NCBI GenBank assembly: GCA_028583405.1
Contig: CM053256.1
Span: forward strand, 22,541,325-22,605,324
Direction of reading: 5' to 3'
Length of the DNA: 64,000 bases
Source: Pogonophryne albipinna
Lineage: Eukaryota > Chordata > Actinopteri > Perciformes > Artedidraconidae
The notes beneath the pieces were generated by a model. That model searched no databases. It was not told the DNA's origin and saw only the letters and a program-made list of their open reading frames with translations. Positions 25,606 to 36,967 of this stretch are shown here, in pieces (within the stretch, counting starts at the first letter, position 1; each line of letters starts with the position of its first letter). A program made the position numbers and the translations under genes.

Positions 25606-26454
25606 GATGTGGTGTTGTTAATGGGATATGATATCCGGGAAAAAAATCAGTTTAGGATGGCCGAAGACACTACACTACCCATAATCCCCAGCTATCGTTT
25701 GGGACTACAGTCCCGTTGACAAACCCCGTGATTAATCTTCAAGCTCTGTGATTGGATGTTGGAGTGGCAGTGCGCCAAGGTTACGCAGAGCGTCAAGCTC
25801 TTTGAAATGGAACGAAACCACGGCAGACTATTCAAAACTGGACTCGAACGCCCCCCCAGAAATACACATGCTGGCTATTGTGTTTCGCAACATGCTCTCT
25901 ATGGCACGTCTCTACTGGGAATTGTAGTTTTAAAAGACGTTTTCGTTTTCCCCAAAATTAGAAGTTGACAGTATTAAACTGTGTACAGCCCTGGAGGTTT
26001 AGGCGATAGGAAACACATTGGTGTGTACACATTTAAAACATGTAATTACTAAATGGGTGAAAATCACTTGTATCCATAATGGGCAGCATTAATATATACC
26101 CACATGACAGTTCATTGTTACTTTGTAATTCTACTCCACTACAATTCAGAGGTGAACCTGGTATTTTTACTCCACTACATTTATTTTAGTTACTTTGCAG
26201 ATTCTGATTAATGATGTGAAATATAAACAACCCTTAAATCAGACTTTAGTTACACCTGAGTTAAATTCAGGAAAGGTGATTGTCAAGTGCCAAAAATCAG
26301 GAGAGATATTTGATAGTTGGTGCTTGAGAAGACTAAACATTTATCTGCAGATCTCTATAAAGTATATTAATTACTCGTTATTCTCTACTAATAGTTAATT
26401 AAAAACTGTATATAATGGCTATTTTGCACATCCCTTTCAAGATTTCAAGATTTT

Positions 26455-26690
26455 CTAAGGTTTATTGACATATCATATACACAACTACGGTGTAGTTATG
26501 CAATGAATGAAAAACTTGGGTCACAGGTTCCTCAACAGTGCATTACAAGACATTTATCAATATGTGTGTATACCACCATTAAACTGTCATATTCTGCACA
26601 TTTCTTATACTATCTACATACATAAGAGTCTAATTAATGTGTATAATATCAGTTAAAATAAGTGCTTCAACATAGTTAACATTGCAGGGA
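26455..26690 (-). mobile_element. L2-like LINE 3' tail fragment
   Basis: TTTATTGACATATCATATAC, then GGTGTAGTTATGCA and GGGTCACAGGTTCCTCAACAGT is a diverged reverse complement of the tail at 3080-3200 and matches the layout at 62490-62580. It lies in the interior of the THAP foldback element, so it was captured by, or inserted into, that element. Confidence 0.55.
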
Positions 26691-27789
26691 AGCAATTACG
26701 TTAAATACTTTGTCAGGCTTAATATTTATCTATAGATAGATACCCCCAAAGTTTTTTTCTTATTTGAAAGAAGACTTTAATGTGTTACATCCTCCTATTA
26801 ATATCTTTGTACATCCTGCACTAAACTGTTTTATTGTAGAGATCACTTATAGTATCTTCTTGATTTTTTATATTCTATATTTCTATCATTGACCTTCTAC
26901 TTTCCCCCTATGAAAGTATGTACTCTTAATATTTTGTTCATCAAATAACATTATTCAACAAAAATAACATTATTCAACAAAAATAATTCAATAACGTGCT
27001 TTAACCACTAGGCGGTGCACACAAGGTACACACAGCATACTAATAATAACTTTGTATTATTAGTGTAGGACACTTATGTATAACATCTGAAGATGTGTAG
27101 TTTTATTCATGTTTTTACATAATTTTACAGGATATTGCTATACTATTTCTCATGTTTTACTTCTACACATTAATATCTGATTTGTAAAACATCACAGACA
27201 GAAAGGCATATCCGTCATTTAATGGTAAGCTATTGAAATTGTGATTCCATAGATGTGTCTCCCATCACCCAAATCCCCTGACTATTCGCTCAACTCAGTA
27301 TTTACATTCTTATATTCAAAGAAAATCAGTAATATCTTTAAAAACTACAAGTCCTTTTATATCAGCTGTACACCGTTATGGTGTAAATATAACCTATCTA
27401 CCAATTGGATCAAATATAAAAGTCAGCCGAATTACTATTGATACTGCAAGGAGACGTATTTTGTGAAAAGAAATGCAAGATGTTGTTTAATTGTTGATAT
27501 ATTTATGATCCACGTCACATATTCAGTTTTGGCGGCAGTTCTTCAAGTTTGTCCAAAGGTCTTCTCATCAGGGCTCTATAAATAAATAACTACGGCAGAT
27601 GTGTAATATTTAATGCAGCCGAACGGTGTATTACAATGCCATTATGTGATGACTTCCAAAGAGAAAAGCAAGCACACTCAGAATAAATAAATAGAATGGT
27701 TTTGAATAATAGATGAGAGTAAAATCCACGTCACTTTACAGCCCCGCCCACTTTTGGGGAAACCAACGCTGTCATTTGAACGGCGATCA

Positions 27790-27912
27790 AGCCTGAAGCC
27801 ACAGAGATCTTCTATTACTGTCCTTTCTTCTTAGAGGAAGTACAGAAATACGTAACTCTGGATTTGTTTTAATGTTTGAGGTGCAATAAACGACACAGCA
27901 GCTTTTTGGCAT
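27790..27912 (-). pseudogene. THAP-like exon, right arm
   Basis: Reads MPKSCCVVYCTSNIKTNPEL onward through RRKDSNRRSLWLQA and then stops, about 41 codons. The Cys pair and the conserved Trp are consistent with the first two-thirds of a THAP domain. The second zinc-ligand pair (C-x2-H) is missing, so it cannot fold as a complete THAP finger. Upstream codons in the same frame extend to 27987 without a stop. Inferred to be exon 1 of the parent transposase, kept because it lies within the terminal inverted repeat. Confidence 0.5.
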
Positions 27913-28269
27913 GTTAAAACTATTATTTTCTGCCTCGCTCATGAGAGTAACAGCTGGCGAAATTACAGCCTCGCCTACTGATTTCAAATGTGTGCTCTAA
28001 AATGATATTTATAAATGACTATTATCATTATTATAAGCAAGACAATAAATGGCAAAGATATGTAGAAAATAAACGTATTTAAGATACGTTCATAAGAAAT
28101 GTAACGTGGGAGAAAATATGTTTCTGGAAGATATGTAGAAAATAAACGTATTTCAAATACGTTCATAACGAACGTAACGTGGGAGAAAATACGTTTCTAG
28201 CTAAACGTAATTGAGAATGCAGTTTAGTTCTGTGGGAACGTAATTTTTAGGAGACAGGGTTGCACTGTT

Positions 28270-29625
28270 GTACCTGTCCTGCACACAAAAACAATACAAA
28301 TATGTCCTGTATTATTGTCTGTCATTTCTGTGACACCGTTGTCTTTTTTATTTGTCCCCTGTCTGTATTATCACATTAAGACAAATAAAGTGTACACACT
28401 GACGTTATCGTAGTATTTATTCACGTACACATGCTCTTAAAACAATGTCCTATATTTATATGATGTCTTGTACTTTTTGTTATTTTGCAAACACAAAGAT
28501 TCTTATATAGTGTAAATGCATTGGAAAGTGTTTTTTACGTTTTTGTTTTGCTTTTGCTTTTTTTTCCACCTATTTATTTAATGTACAAATCAGAATAAAG
28601 CAAGATCAGGTTATACATAAGCAACCCAGGAGGTGGCAGCAACAACACATGGAGGAGCTTTACCTTACTTAGAGAAAATAAAGGCTCTGCAGATACAAAC
28701 AACCTGTCACTGATGATACTCCGTAGATAATGAAAAGAAACATTAAGTCAATCAAACTACCTGAGGACTGACAGTTTTAATAAATCTCGCTTATCAAGCT
28801 CTGTTATTGCCGTTCAGGGCCACACAATCTGTGACAGCACCTCTAAATTATTAATTTTTCATAATACTCGATGATGGTAGGACTGTGAGGGCTGATGTAT
28901 GAAACTCAACCTTTTAACTTTTAATCTGATTATAGACTCTCAAACGTTCAATATCCTGAAACAGTCTGATCCCGATTGTGATGAAGTGTATAACCTTTTA
29001 AGTGATATACACCATTCTGGCATTTTGTCAGATTCATATAGCCAGAACAGTTCTCCATTAAAGATTCTGTTTTTTCAAAGATTACGATTTATTTTTATTT
29101 CTGTTTTTCGGAAGTCATTTTGTTTTCTGAAATGTGATTGAGCAACGGAATGATTACTTACTCCTGATGTTGTGTATAGGCCTAAATGTCTAAATGTTAT
29201 GTAGCAGTGTATTTCTCAGATCCATACGTTGCTCCATAATTTGTGTGAATCAGAGCCCCAACTGCAATCTGAAAACCTGATGGTATGCTTCTTGAGGACT
29301 GACGTTTGCTTGCATACAAATAAATAAATAGTGTAACTATGCAATAACTACTACTACCTGAAAGTTCCATGTATTACAAGATTAATATCGATTTAGAGAG
29401 GTTTTAAGAGGCAAACCATTGTATGGACTGATAAAGAACTGCATATGACAGAGATGCTGTCATCAACATCGGAGAAAGAAGCGTGAGTTTGAATAAAGTA
29501 GTGCAGAGTTTGACACGATCACCGTGCACCGCATCTTCCGACCACCGATACAGGGATTGTAGAAAAAATGCCACTGAGGGTTGTGCTAAGGGTGGAAGCT
29601 AAGCTAACCCAGCTGGGCCTTAGGC
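28270..29625. other. Intergenic DNA, nothing recognised
   Basis: AT-rich, with no long or domain-bearing open frame. Confidence 0.5.
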
Positions 29626-29633
29626 TGTTACAC

Positions 29634-30588
29634 TAAGGTGGCCAGATTTTCAAAGTTAAAACCGTGGCCAATTTGAGTTTTGCGGTCAATATATCATTAA
29701 CATATCCAATTTTCTTCGCTGTTAAAGAAAAGAGGGGGACAGTTCTGGTTCAATGTAATTCGAACATTTGAACTGTTGGATACAAACAGAAGGACGATAG
29801 CTCATATATGAGTCTTTGATACTGGATAGTTTTTGTTTTATTCTTATCTAAAAACAGAGGGATGATAGCTCATATATGAGACTTCAAAGGTCTTTTATTT
29901 TGAAACTCTACATCAGATAGTCCTGATTCTCTCTGAGTGACTCGATGGGGTGTCCTGCTATCACCCTGGAGTGCAATAAGTATTTGATTGACTTCGAATG
30001 ACTCTTTGATTATGGACAGTTTCCATTAAATAATAATCAAAATATAGATGGACAATAGATCTAATTTGAGATTTTAAACAGCATTTTAAATAGTCACCCA
30101 GTGGAAATGTCAGATATGTCTTCATAACTGTATACTTACATTTTACATTCACTCAGTTATAATGTGGTAGTTATACATAGTTTGTTTTAAATTATTATTG
30201 ATCACATTATGTAATACATATTTCTTAATTTAAGCTCCAGTATATATGAATATGTTTGGTGTGTTTTTTAGATATATTTGTTATTGACCGAGTAAACGCT
30301 TTTATTTTGAAGGCAGTTTTTACAGGCCTCTACCGTAATGCATAGGATATTCGCGCACCGCAATTCAACGTGCGGGCTGGCTTGACTGTGTCTTCCGAAG
30401 TGGGGGCTGGCTTGACCACAGTCTGTTTACCCAGTGTTTCCTGACATGAAACGTTTTATTTCACCTTGCTATGTGTTTTTAACATATATTAAAAAACGGG
30501 GACATTTCCGGGGACAGTTTCAACCGGGGACAGGGCAATACAAACGGGGACTGTCCCCGGAAAACGTCGGGGACGTCTGGTCATCCTA
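29634..30588. mobile_element. Non-autonomous hAT-like element (TAAGGTGGCCAGA ends)
   Basis: The termini TAAGGTGGCCAGA and TCTGGTCATCCTA are imperfect inverted repeats. They are flanked by the exact 8-base duplication TGTTACAC (29626-29633 and 30589-30596), the hAT hallmark. The ends resemble those of the intact hAT at 43875 (TAGGGTGACCA), so it may be a deletion derivative of a related autonomous element. The interior (955 bases total) has no transposase and contains a pair of degenerate repeats around GATAGCTCATATATGAG at about 29797 and 29863. Confidence 0.85.
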
Positions 30589-30596
30589 TGTTACAC

Positions 30597-32673
30597 GACC
30601 CAGCCTACTGTCCGAGGTCAGGACAAGAAGATGGACAAAATTACTCAGGCTAACCCAGACATCACATTTCCGCTACACTACGACAGATGAACTTCCTTGA
30701 TGGCAATTAGCAAAGTTGTATGAATCTGTTGGCTAGAGCTTGATTTTAACGGACAATCATTTATTTCTAAAAGTCTGACTAAAAGTTCGACTGAAATGGT
30801 GAAATGGTAAAATGGTTTGCCTACACTACAGCGTTGTGCCCAAGAGGAACTCCCTGTTCAGCATGGGAATTCAGCAGACGTATCCCTCTAAAACCACATC
30901 ATGGAACCATATTGAGATATAATAACCTATTTGCTCTGAAGGTTTCGTAACCGTCTGGTTGCCTTAAAAAAAAGAGCCAGTCTGCAGTCTGTACCTAATG
31001 TGAAGCCAGGACACATATCTGGTTCATATGATGAGATGTAAATACTTTCAGGGCTTATTTTCCACTTTACGGATTTTGGAACTCCATAGAGCCCGCAAGA
31101 TGGGACACACACACACACAGCGAGGACTAATGTGTTCCGATAGAAGAGCGATCTGGAGCCCAACTGATGCAAAAGTGGGAAATCTCAATCGTCTGGATGT
31201 CTCCTCACTCATGGCCTGGCGTGGCTTTCTGGGAAATGCGGGAAGCCGAGCCATTGAGTCACTCTAGATGATGGGTCAGGGTGGTTTCAGACTGTTGGAG
31301 GAGATTTATGTCGGAGGGGCCAGTATGGAGTGTGTATTCTCAGCTGGGGTAGCAGGGATTCCCTCTGACAAGACCTGAGCTTTATTTTCTATCCGATGGA
31401 AGTGGGGGATGGAAGGGTGGGCGTGTGAAGGTGACGATGTGTGAAATTATATTGTCCAGATGTATTTACACATACGGCCACATTTGAAAGAGTAGCGAGA
31501 GCCATTACATTTGGCAACAAACCTTACTTGACATGTGTGTGTGTAGCATACATACTTACGTATTCTCTTGTGCATTTCTTTGCATGCTTGTGTATTTTTC
31601 TTTGGCAGTGTGGCAGCTCCTGATCTCCTTTTACTGGACGATGATAATGGACCCAGAAGGTTTCCCAGAAGCCATAGCAGCTACGTGGATTGTGGCAAAG
31701 TTGTGACACATGGGAGCTTCTGAGTAACACTGCCTCCTGCTGCAAGAGCGGCCAAGCTAACAAACCGTTAAGGCATGCAGGATTTCGCAACGTCATATAT
31801 CTTTCACTAGGGGGAATGCGTCATAATCCCCAAATTCTTCATGCATGTAGGTCCGCTATACAGTACACTATGTGCTTTGGTAAATATGATACCGTATGCA
31901 GGACTGATTACTCCACCATACTACATGTGCAGGAAACAAAAACAAATGTGATTCCGCGGAACAAAATATCCGGACCTCTGTTCGACATGTTGTTTTATTG
32001 TTAATTCATAACGAGGTGAATGCCATCATACATTAACTTGTTGTGTTACATCGTTACCTACTGAGTACTTTTGTGTAACCAAGAATGAAACCGCTTTCTG
32101 AATTTTAAAGAACGTTGGTTATATTGTCCATAATGCACCTAGCCTAATGTAAACCAAGTGTTGGGGATTAAGTAGTTTTGCAAATCATTTACAAATAAAC
32201 GTAAATGTTATTACAGTTCCTGAGGAAAATGTATGTCAACTTACAGTTATTAATAAAATGTTGTTCAGGGGGTTACAGCCAGATATGTTATTTCCAGTTT
32301 AAAGTTTGCAAAACATAAAACATCTATTTTGTTGCTCTGTTCGAATCATATAAAGTCATATAAAAACACTGCCAAGAGAAGTTTGATTGTTATCAGTATT
32401 GACAACACACTCTCACTCCCTAAGCATCCAGGAGCGACGCTTAGTCAGGGTCCCGTGGCGTCCAGTTGTGACGCGCCGAGGCTCCTTCAGCTTCATAAAC
32501 GGACGCAAAGAGCTTTCAACTGATTGCAATGTATTCCCATCGGCGGCGGTATTTGACGCTCAGGGAAGCACCGCATCCATTTATGTCGGCAGCTCTTAAA
32601 GGCAATGTGAGCGTCCATTCCCATTGGATAACGAAGAATTGTACACCCGGAAGTAAGTAAAATCCCCCCCCCC
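30597..32673. other. Intergenic DNA, possible old repeat at 32390-32655
   Basis: No gene. The segment 32390-32655 (GACAACACACTCTCACTCCC onward, GC-rich) stands out in base composition and looks like part of a dispersed teleost element. It seems to continue on the far side of the insertion at 32674-33376. Confidence 0.45.
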
Positions 32674-33376
32674 CAGACCCGGCGTCATGGGGCCGGGCCC
32701 GCCCATCCAGGATTTGGGCCCGCTGTTTAAATCAGGGCTGAATACAACATTTTAATTGTTTTATTATTATGTTCAGTGGCGGCGACAGGGTATACTGGGG
32801 TAGGCTACAGCCATACCAAGAAATGGCTTAGCCCCACCATGAAAAATGATGTTAAAGTAAGCTAAATAAAGCCCGCCAACTCGCGCGGAGTAAATTGCAC
32901 AGACAGCAGTAAATACCGAAGACTAGAAACGGTTTTGAAAACTTTTGTCACGTAGTGATCGTCTTCTCATTAGAACATCTTTGATAATGTCTTCTGGCCA
33001 ATCAGAATCAAGATAACGACGTGGTGTTGTTGCAGGAAGTCCCGACGGAGAATACTTTTGCTGTAGTACATCTCTATATACATCGATACAACATTACGTG
33101 TTGATAGAAATCAACACCTAATGTAATGCCTTGCTAACAAACTAACTCATCTGCTAACTGATGTGGTGGATATTGAATAATGACCCATTGAGAATACTTT
33201 TACCCGTTGACAAATCTCGAGCATCTAACAGCCCCCCTCCCCCCGTTGACAAATCTCGAGCGTCTAACAGCCCCCCCCTTTACAATTCAGATTTCCCGGG
33301 AAATGTAAGTTTCGGGGTGGGCCCGCCCTGGTAAATCAAATGCCCGCCCAGAGACGTATGTCTGCCGCCGGGTCTG
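32674..33376. mobile_element. hAT-like MITE inserted in a C run
   Basis: Perfect 11-base terminal inverted repeats CAGACCCGGCG / CGCCGGGTCTG, with eight C on each side (32666-32673 and 33377-33384) compatible with an 8-base target duplication. A CAGTGGCGGC-type repeat occupies the interior from 32774. Near the right end a ~37-base unit beginning GTTGACAAATCTCGAGC occurs twice (about 33207 and 33245). No coding capacity. Confidence 0.7.
32774..33127. repeat. CAGTGGC-type repeat, copy 1 (unfilled hAT site)
   Basis: From CAGTGGCGGCGACAGGGTAT to ATCAACACCTAATG this stretch matches 43814-43874 plus 46844 to about 47420. Here the sequence runs uninterrupted through AATGGCTTAGCCCCACCATG, while the second copy is split at GCTTAGCC by a hAT transposon. 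This copy therefore shows what the hAT target looked like before insertion. The far end of the unit is not defined. Confidence 0.8.
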
Positions 33377-33695
33377 CCCCCCCCTCGGGGTGGACGCCCT
33401 CTCAGCCCTGGCGGAAACACTGCTACAGCGTCTCCAGCGCTTTCGAGCGCTCTCTCATTCCCCTGATAGGTGGAGAGTTGCCCATATAGGCGGAGCACCC
33501 CTTTTCTGACGTCAGAACAATTCAAATAATAATCAGCTCCGTTGCAGCCCCGTTTTTAGAGATTTGGGTATGGAGGAAAAGAGAGAGGGTTGTGTTTTCT
33601 GACTCTTGGTGAGTTCCCTGACACACCGGGGACACATATTCATGTATAAAAGACGTACAAAAGTGCATTTTGCATGATAGGTCCCCTTTAACTTT
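33377..33695. repeat. Right part of a TTAA-ended teleost repeat
   Basis: GC-rich sequence ending AAAGTGCATTTTGCATGATA then GGTCCCCTTTAA. The terminal AGGTCCCCTTTAA is a common end of fish DNA elements that duplicate TTAA. Its left part appears to lie before 32666, split by the hAT-like MITE. No open frame of interest. Confidence 0.4.
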
Positions 33696-36119
33696 GAAAT
33701 GTATTGGCTCCGCCATAATTGCATTGCCTCGTCTACGCCATTTGTAATTTAGAAAGCTAAAAGCAGGAATGACATATGCAGTATCCCTTTTACAACACAT
33801 TTAGATTTAGTTAACATATTTTTTGTACCTGCATGTAATGAATTACAGGGATTGTGAGGATCTCACGAAAAATATGGACACTAGGTAGATTTCCCGGCTT
33901 TTTAGCAACTTGCACAATTTCTATTCCACTCCGATATTCATGAAACAGATTGCTTAAAAATTTAACTAAATTATATCTTAAATGTTTAATTAACACTTTT
34001 TGCTTCTTGTTGCTAACAAAAAGGTATTCCCAGCAGTGATCCAAAAGCTTGAATAAATAAAACAAGCATCACATTGTATAATAAGGGATCTTTATGTACA
34101 CACTAATGACTTCAGATGCAGCCATGCCCTGAAGGAAAACACCACAGTATAACCTGCAGTAGAACACACATCTTTGGTCTGTCATGTCAATAAATACCGC
34201 CCTGCACATTGAAAGTCAATGCAGTGGAGGCTAATCCTGGATACACTCGTTTGCTTACACAGGATAGGAGCAGAGTATCCTGTTTATTGTCTGAATTCAA
34301 AGAAGTGTGCACTGCCGTCCAACTCAGTTCTTCCCTGGATGTTTTATCAATTAACATCCACACAACCGCAGTAGGTTCTTGACAGTGTTAACTTGAGAAA
34401 ATATTCATGATTCATTCGATTTTGAGTCACTCCGCAAGAAAATATGACAATGTTTTAACCAAAAATGCTGATCTGTTCTGCGGGCAGCAAATATGACTGT
34501 TACATTGACAGCGATGAAATGAGGAACAACATAAAAATGATCCCAAGAGTCATTGAATACAAAATGGTAAATTGACACTCACTGAAATTATGCTTTTATA
34601 ATAAACCATGCGAGTTATCAGCAGGAGCAGCAGCCAGTTTTCCTACTTGAGTTGCAACACTTGCTCGAGTGTGTTTCCTGGAGAGGGATCCCTCATTACA
34701 CGATTATAATATTTGGTTTCATCGCAAAGGCTCCAAACTGCAGCATCAGGGTATTCCTCCTGATTGGGATCACAGTCTGAGGTCAGGAACACCACTGTAG
34801 GATTCAAGTGAAAAACACACGTCCGGATCAGGTTTCCAGAGACTGGGGAGACGCTTAAGGATGCGGGGTTGAGGGGAATGACTTCAGATGGATCCACAGC
34901 AGGGCAGCATGTTCTCTCCCTGCGGAGCAGCACTTTATTACGTCTGGTTTCATCTCAAGAACGTTTTAATGGCCTAAAATTGACTAACAGAGAAGGAAAA
35001 CAGTTTTTCTTCTTCTGTGTGTATGACTATGTGTACGAATGTGTTAGTTTGTGGAATTCATACGTTGTGATTCATATTTTTCATCCGGACACACAGTTCC
35101 TAATTCAGACTGTGTGTTTTGAGGACACGTGCACTAAAAAGCATTAGTGGTTGCTGTTAAACCTTGAAAAAGGCCTTAAAAAGCAGAACACAACCTGTGT
35201 AAACCTGACACCATGAGCACTATACTGTAAGTACACAGGTGACGTTCCAACACCTTATATGTGGCATATTCCTCATGTGATACATTCTCACCATGACTTA
35301 GCCATATGGGGGTGAATCAAACGAGCTAGCTGACTAATAGAAGTGTGAATCACACCATTTTTAACAAAGGTTTTTGTGCTGTCGCCGTGCATATGTGGAT
35401 TTTCTTTTGACTCAGACTACACATAAAAAGTTAGAAATTGATATTTGGAGAGAGAGAGAGCTTTGGCACATACACTGAAAAAATAAACCTGCCAAATATA
35501 AGTCCAATATTCTCTCTCATTTTAGCTCTGGTTTGGTCTCGATCAACTCCTGCAGGAACAATCTTCTTTTAGCTGCACTGATTGTACTCGATAGTTGCTA
35601 ACTTTGTCTGATATGTGGTTGTAGCATATAGTGGGTTTATCAGAACATTTTCTCTGCAGTTTTTGGAGGATGTACATTAGTGCAGTGAGGGCTAACCTAC
35701 AGTAAACAGTCAAACTGCAGGTCAAAAGACCAAAACATGAAATAAAAATGCTAAAATGTGCCATAGAGTTCAAATGACCATGACTGACACTACGAAACAA
35801 TACTAAAACAGACTGTTATATGGACATAGACATGTTGCCAGGACTGTAGAGGTAAAATAAAGCTCATTAAAGTTGATACCCATAATACAAGTCACCACTA
35901 ATATGAACAGAAAATAAATGGTCTTTTAAAAATGACCATTCTAGCATTTATTAATTTGATTGTTATGACCTTGGTTTTATTTTTATGAAGTTTTCTCTAT
36001 ATCATGTCTGTTTATACTTCCTGTGTTTTCCCGCCTATTTGATGTCCTGGCCTTATTGTTGGCCATCAGCAATGCAATCACCTGATCAGTTTCAAGTTGC
36101 ATTTAAATCCTGGTTTCCG
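33696..36119. other. Intergenic DNA with one possible exon
   Basis: Mostly featureless. On the minus strand, 34927-34664 gives an unusually protein-like open frame ending in a stop (see findings). It is not called as a gene because no homolog could be named and splice signals are weak. A short (GA)n lies at about 35450. Confidence 0.4.
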
Positions 36120-36127
36120 GTTAGTCC

Positions 36128-36959
36128 CAGGGGTGTAATGCTGCCGGAGCGCACCGGAACGCGACTTAAAAAATTGCAGTACCCATAAGGAGCTGTACAC
36201 ATGCCGCAGGTTTTGCGTGGCTGTGTCTTTAATTGAAAGAGGGGCACAGGTGCCGGGGATTGTTGTTGTTAGCATCTGGTTAGCTAGTTATGCTAACGGA
36301 TATAAAGAGCTGTTTCTACAACAAGTGTGGAGGAGAGTCCTCTCCTGTCAGACTGAGAGGCTCAGATAACTACAGCTCAGTGAGGTAAGGACTCTGTCAG
36401 TGTTTAGATAGATAGACAAAGTTATCTCAGTGGGTCTCAAACGGTTTGGTCATGATTTATGTAAACAAGTATTTCCAAGGCACACCTTTATATGATCATT
36501 ATAGTTATAAAAAAATAAGAGAATAAATGAAAAACAGGTATGAAATACTACATGACAGTAAAAAAAGAATAAAGTTTAAAAGGGGAGTGATCAGTAAAAT
36601 ATCCATAAAGAAAAAGTAAATCTGTTTACAGTTCTGTTTCATATGGGTGTTGAGAGATGTATCCATAGATCTCTTCATTTTGCTCTCTTAGTGCACCAGA
36701 TTGATGCATTTAACTTCAATATTTAAAAAAAAATCTCCCCGGAGGGAGCATGCCCTTGGACCCCCCTAGAGGATGTTAGGTCCACCCCAACTTAAAACAT
36801 GTTCACATAGATAGGACAGTAAATACATTTTCACACTTTTTATAGAGTGGCCATTCCCATATGTTTCTGTTTTGGTGGTCATGCCACAACCGTGCGCGTG
36901 CATGCATGCGCGAGTCGTAAGTGTGCTCCAGTACTTATACAAATAACACTACACCCCTG
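36128..36959. mobile_element. hAT-like MITE (CAGGGGTGTA ends)
   Basis: The inverted ends CAGGGGTGTA and TACACCCCTG are flanked by the exact 8-base duplication GTTAGTCC (36120-36127 and 36960-36967). Length 832 bases, no transposase. Its right half (36629-36930) has an inverted, diverged copy at about 48741-49007 inside the element at 43366-49095. Confidence 0.88.
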
Positions 36960-36967
36960 GTTAGTCC

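Larger units (their letters stand above)
25142..28262. mobile_element. Foldback DNA element carrying THAP exon in both arms
   Basis: The termini are CAACCCTGTCTCC and GGAGACAGGGTTG. The left arm (25142 to about 25610) and the right arm (about 27785-28262) are inverted copies some 470 bases long with few differences. The seven bases CACTGTT flank the element (25135-25141 and 28263-28269). Each arm contains a 70-base internal tandem duplication (25206-25275 and 25276-25341 on the left) and the start of a THAP-like protein. The 2.1 kb interior shows no transposase and contains an L2-like tail. THAP DNA-binding domains occur in P-like transposases, so this is probably a non-autonomous relative of a THAP transposon, with both ends derived from the 5' end of the parent. 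Confidence 0.75.
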
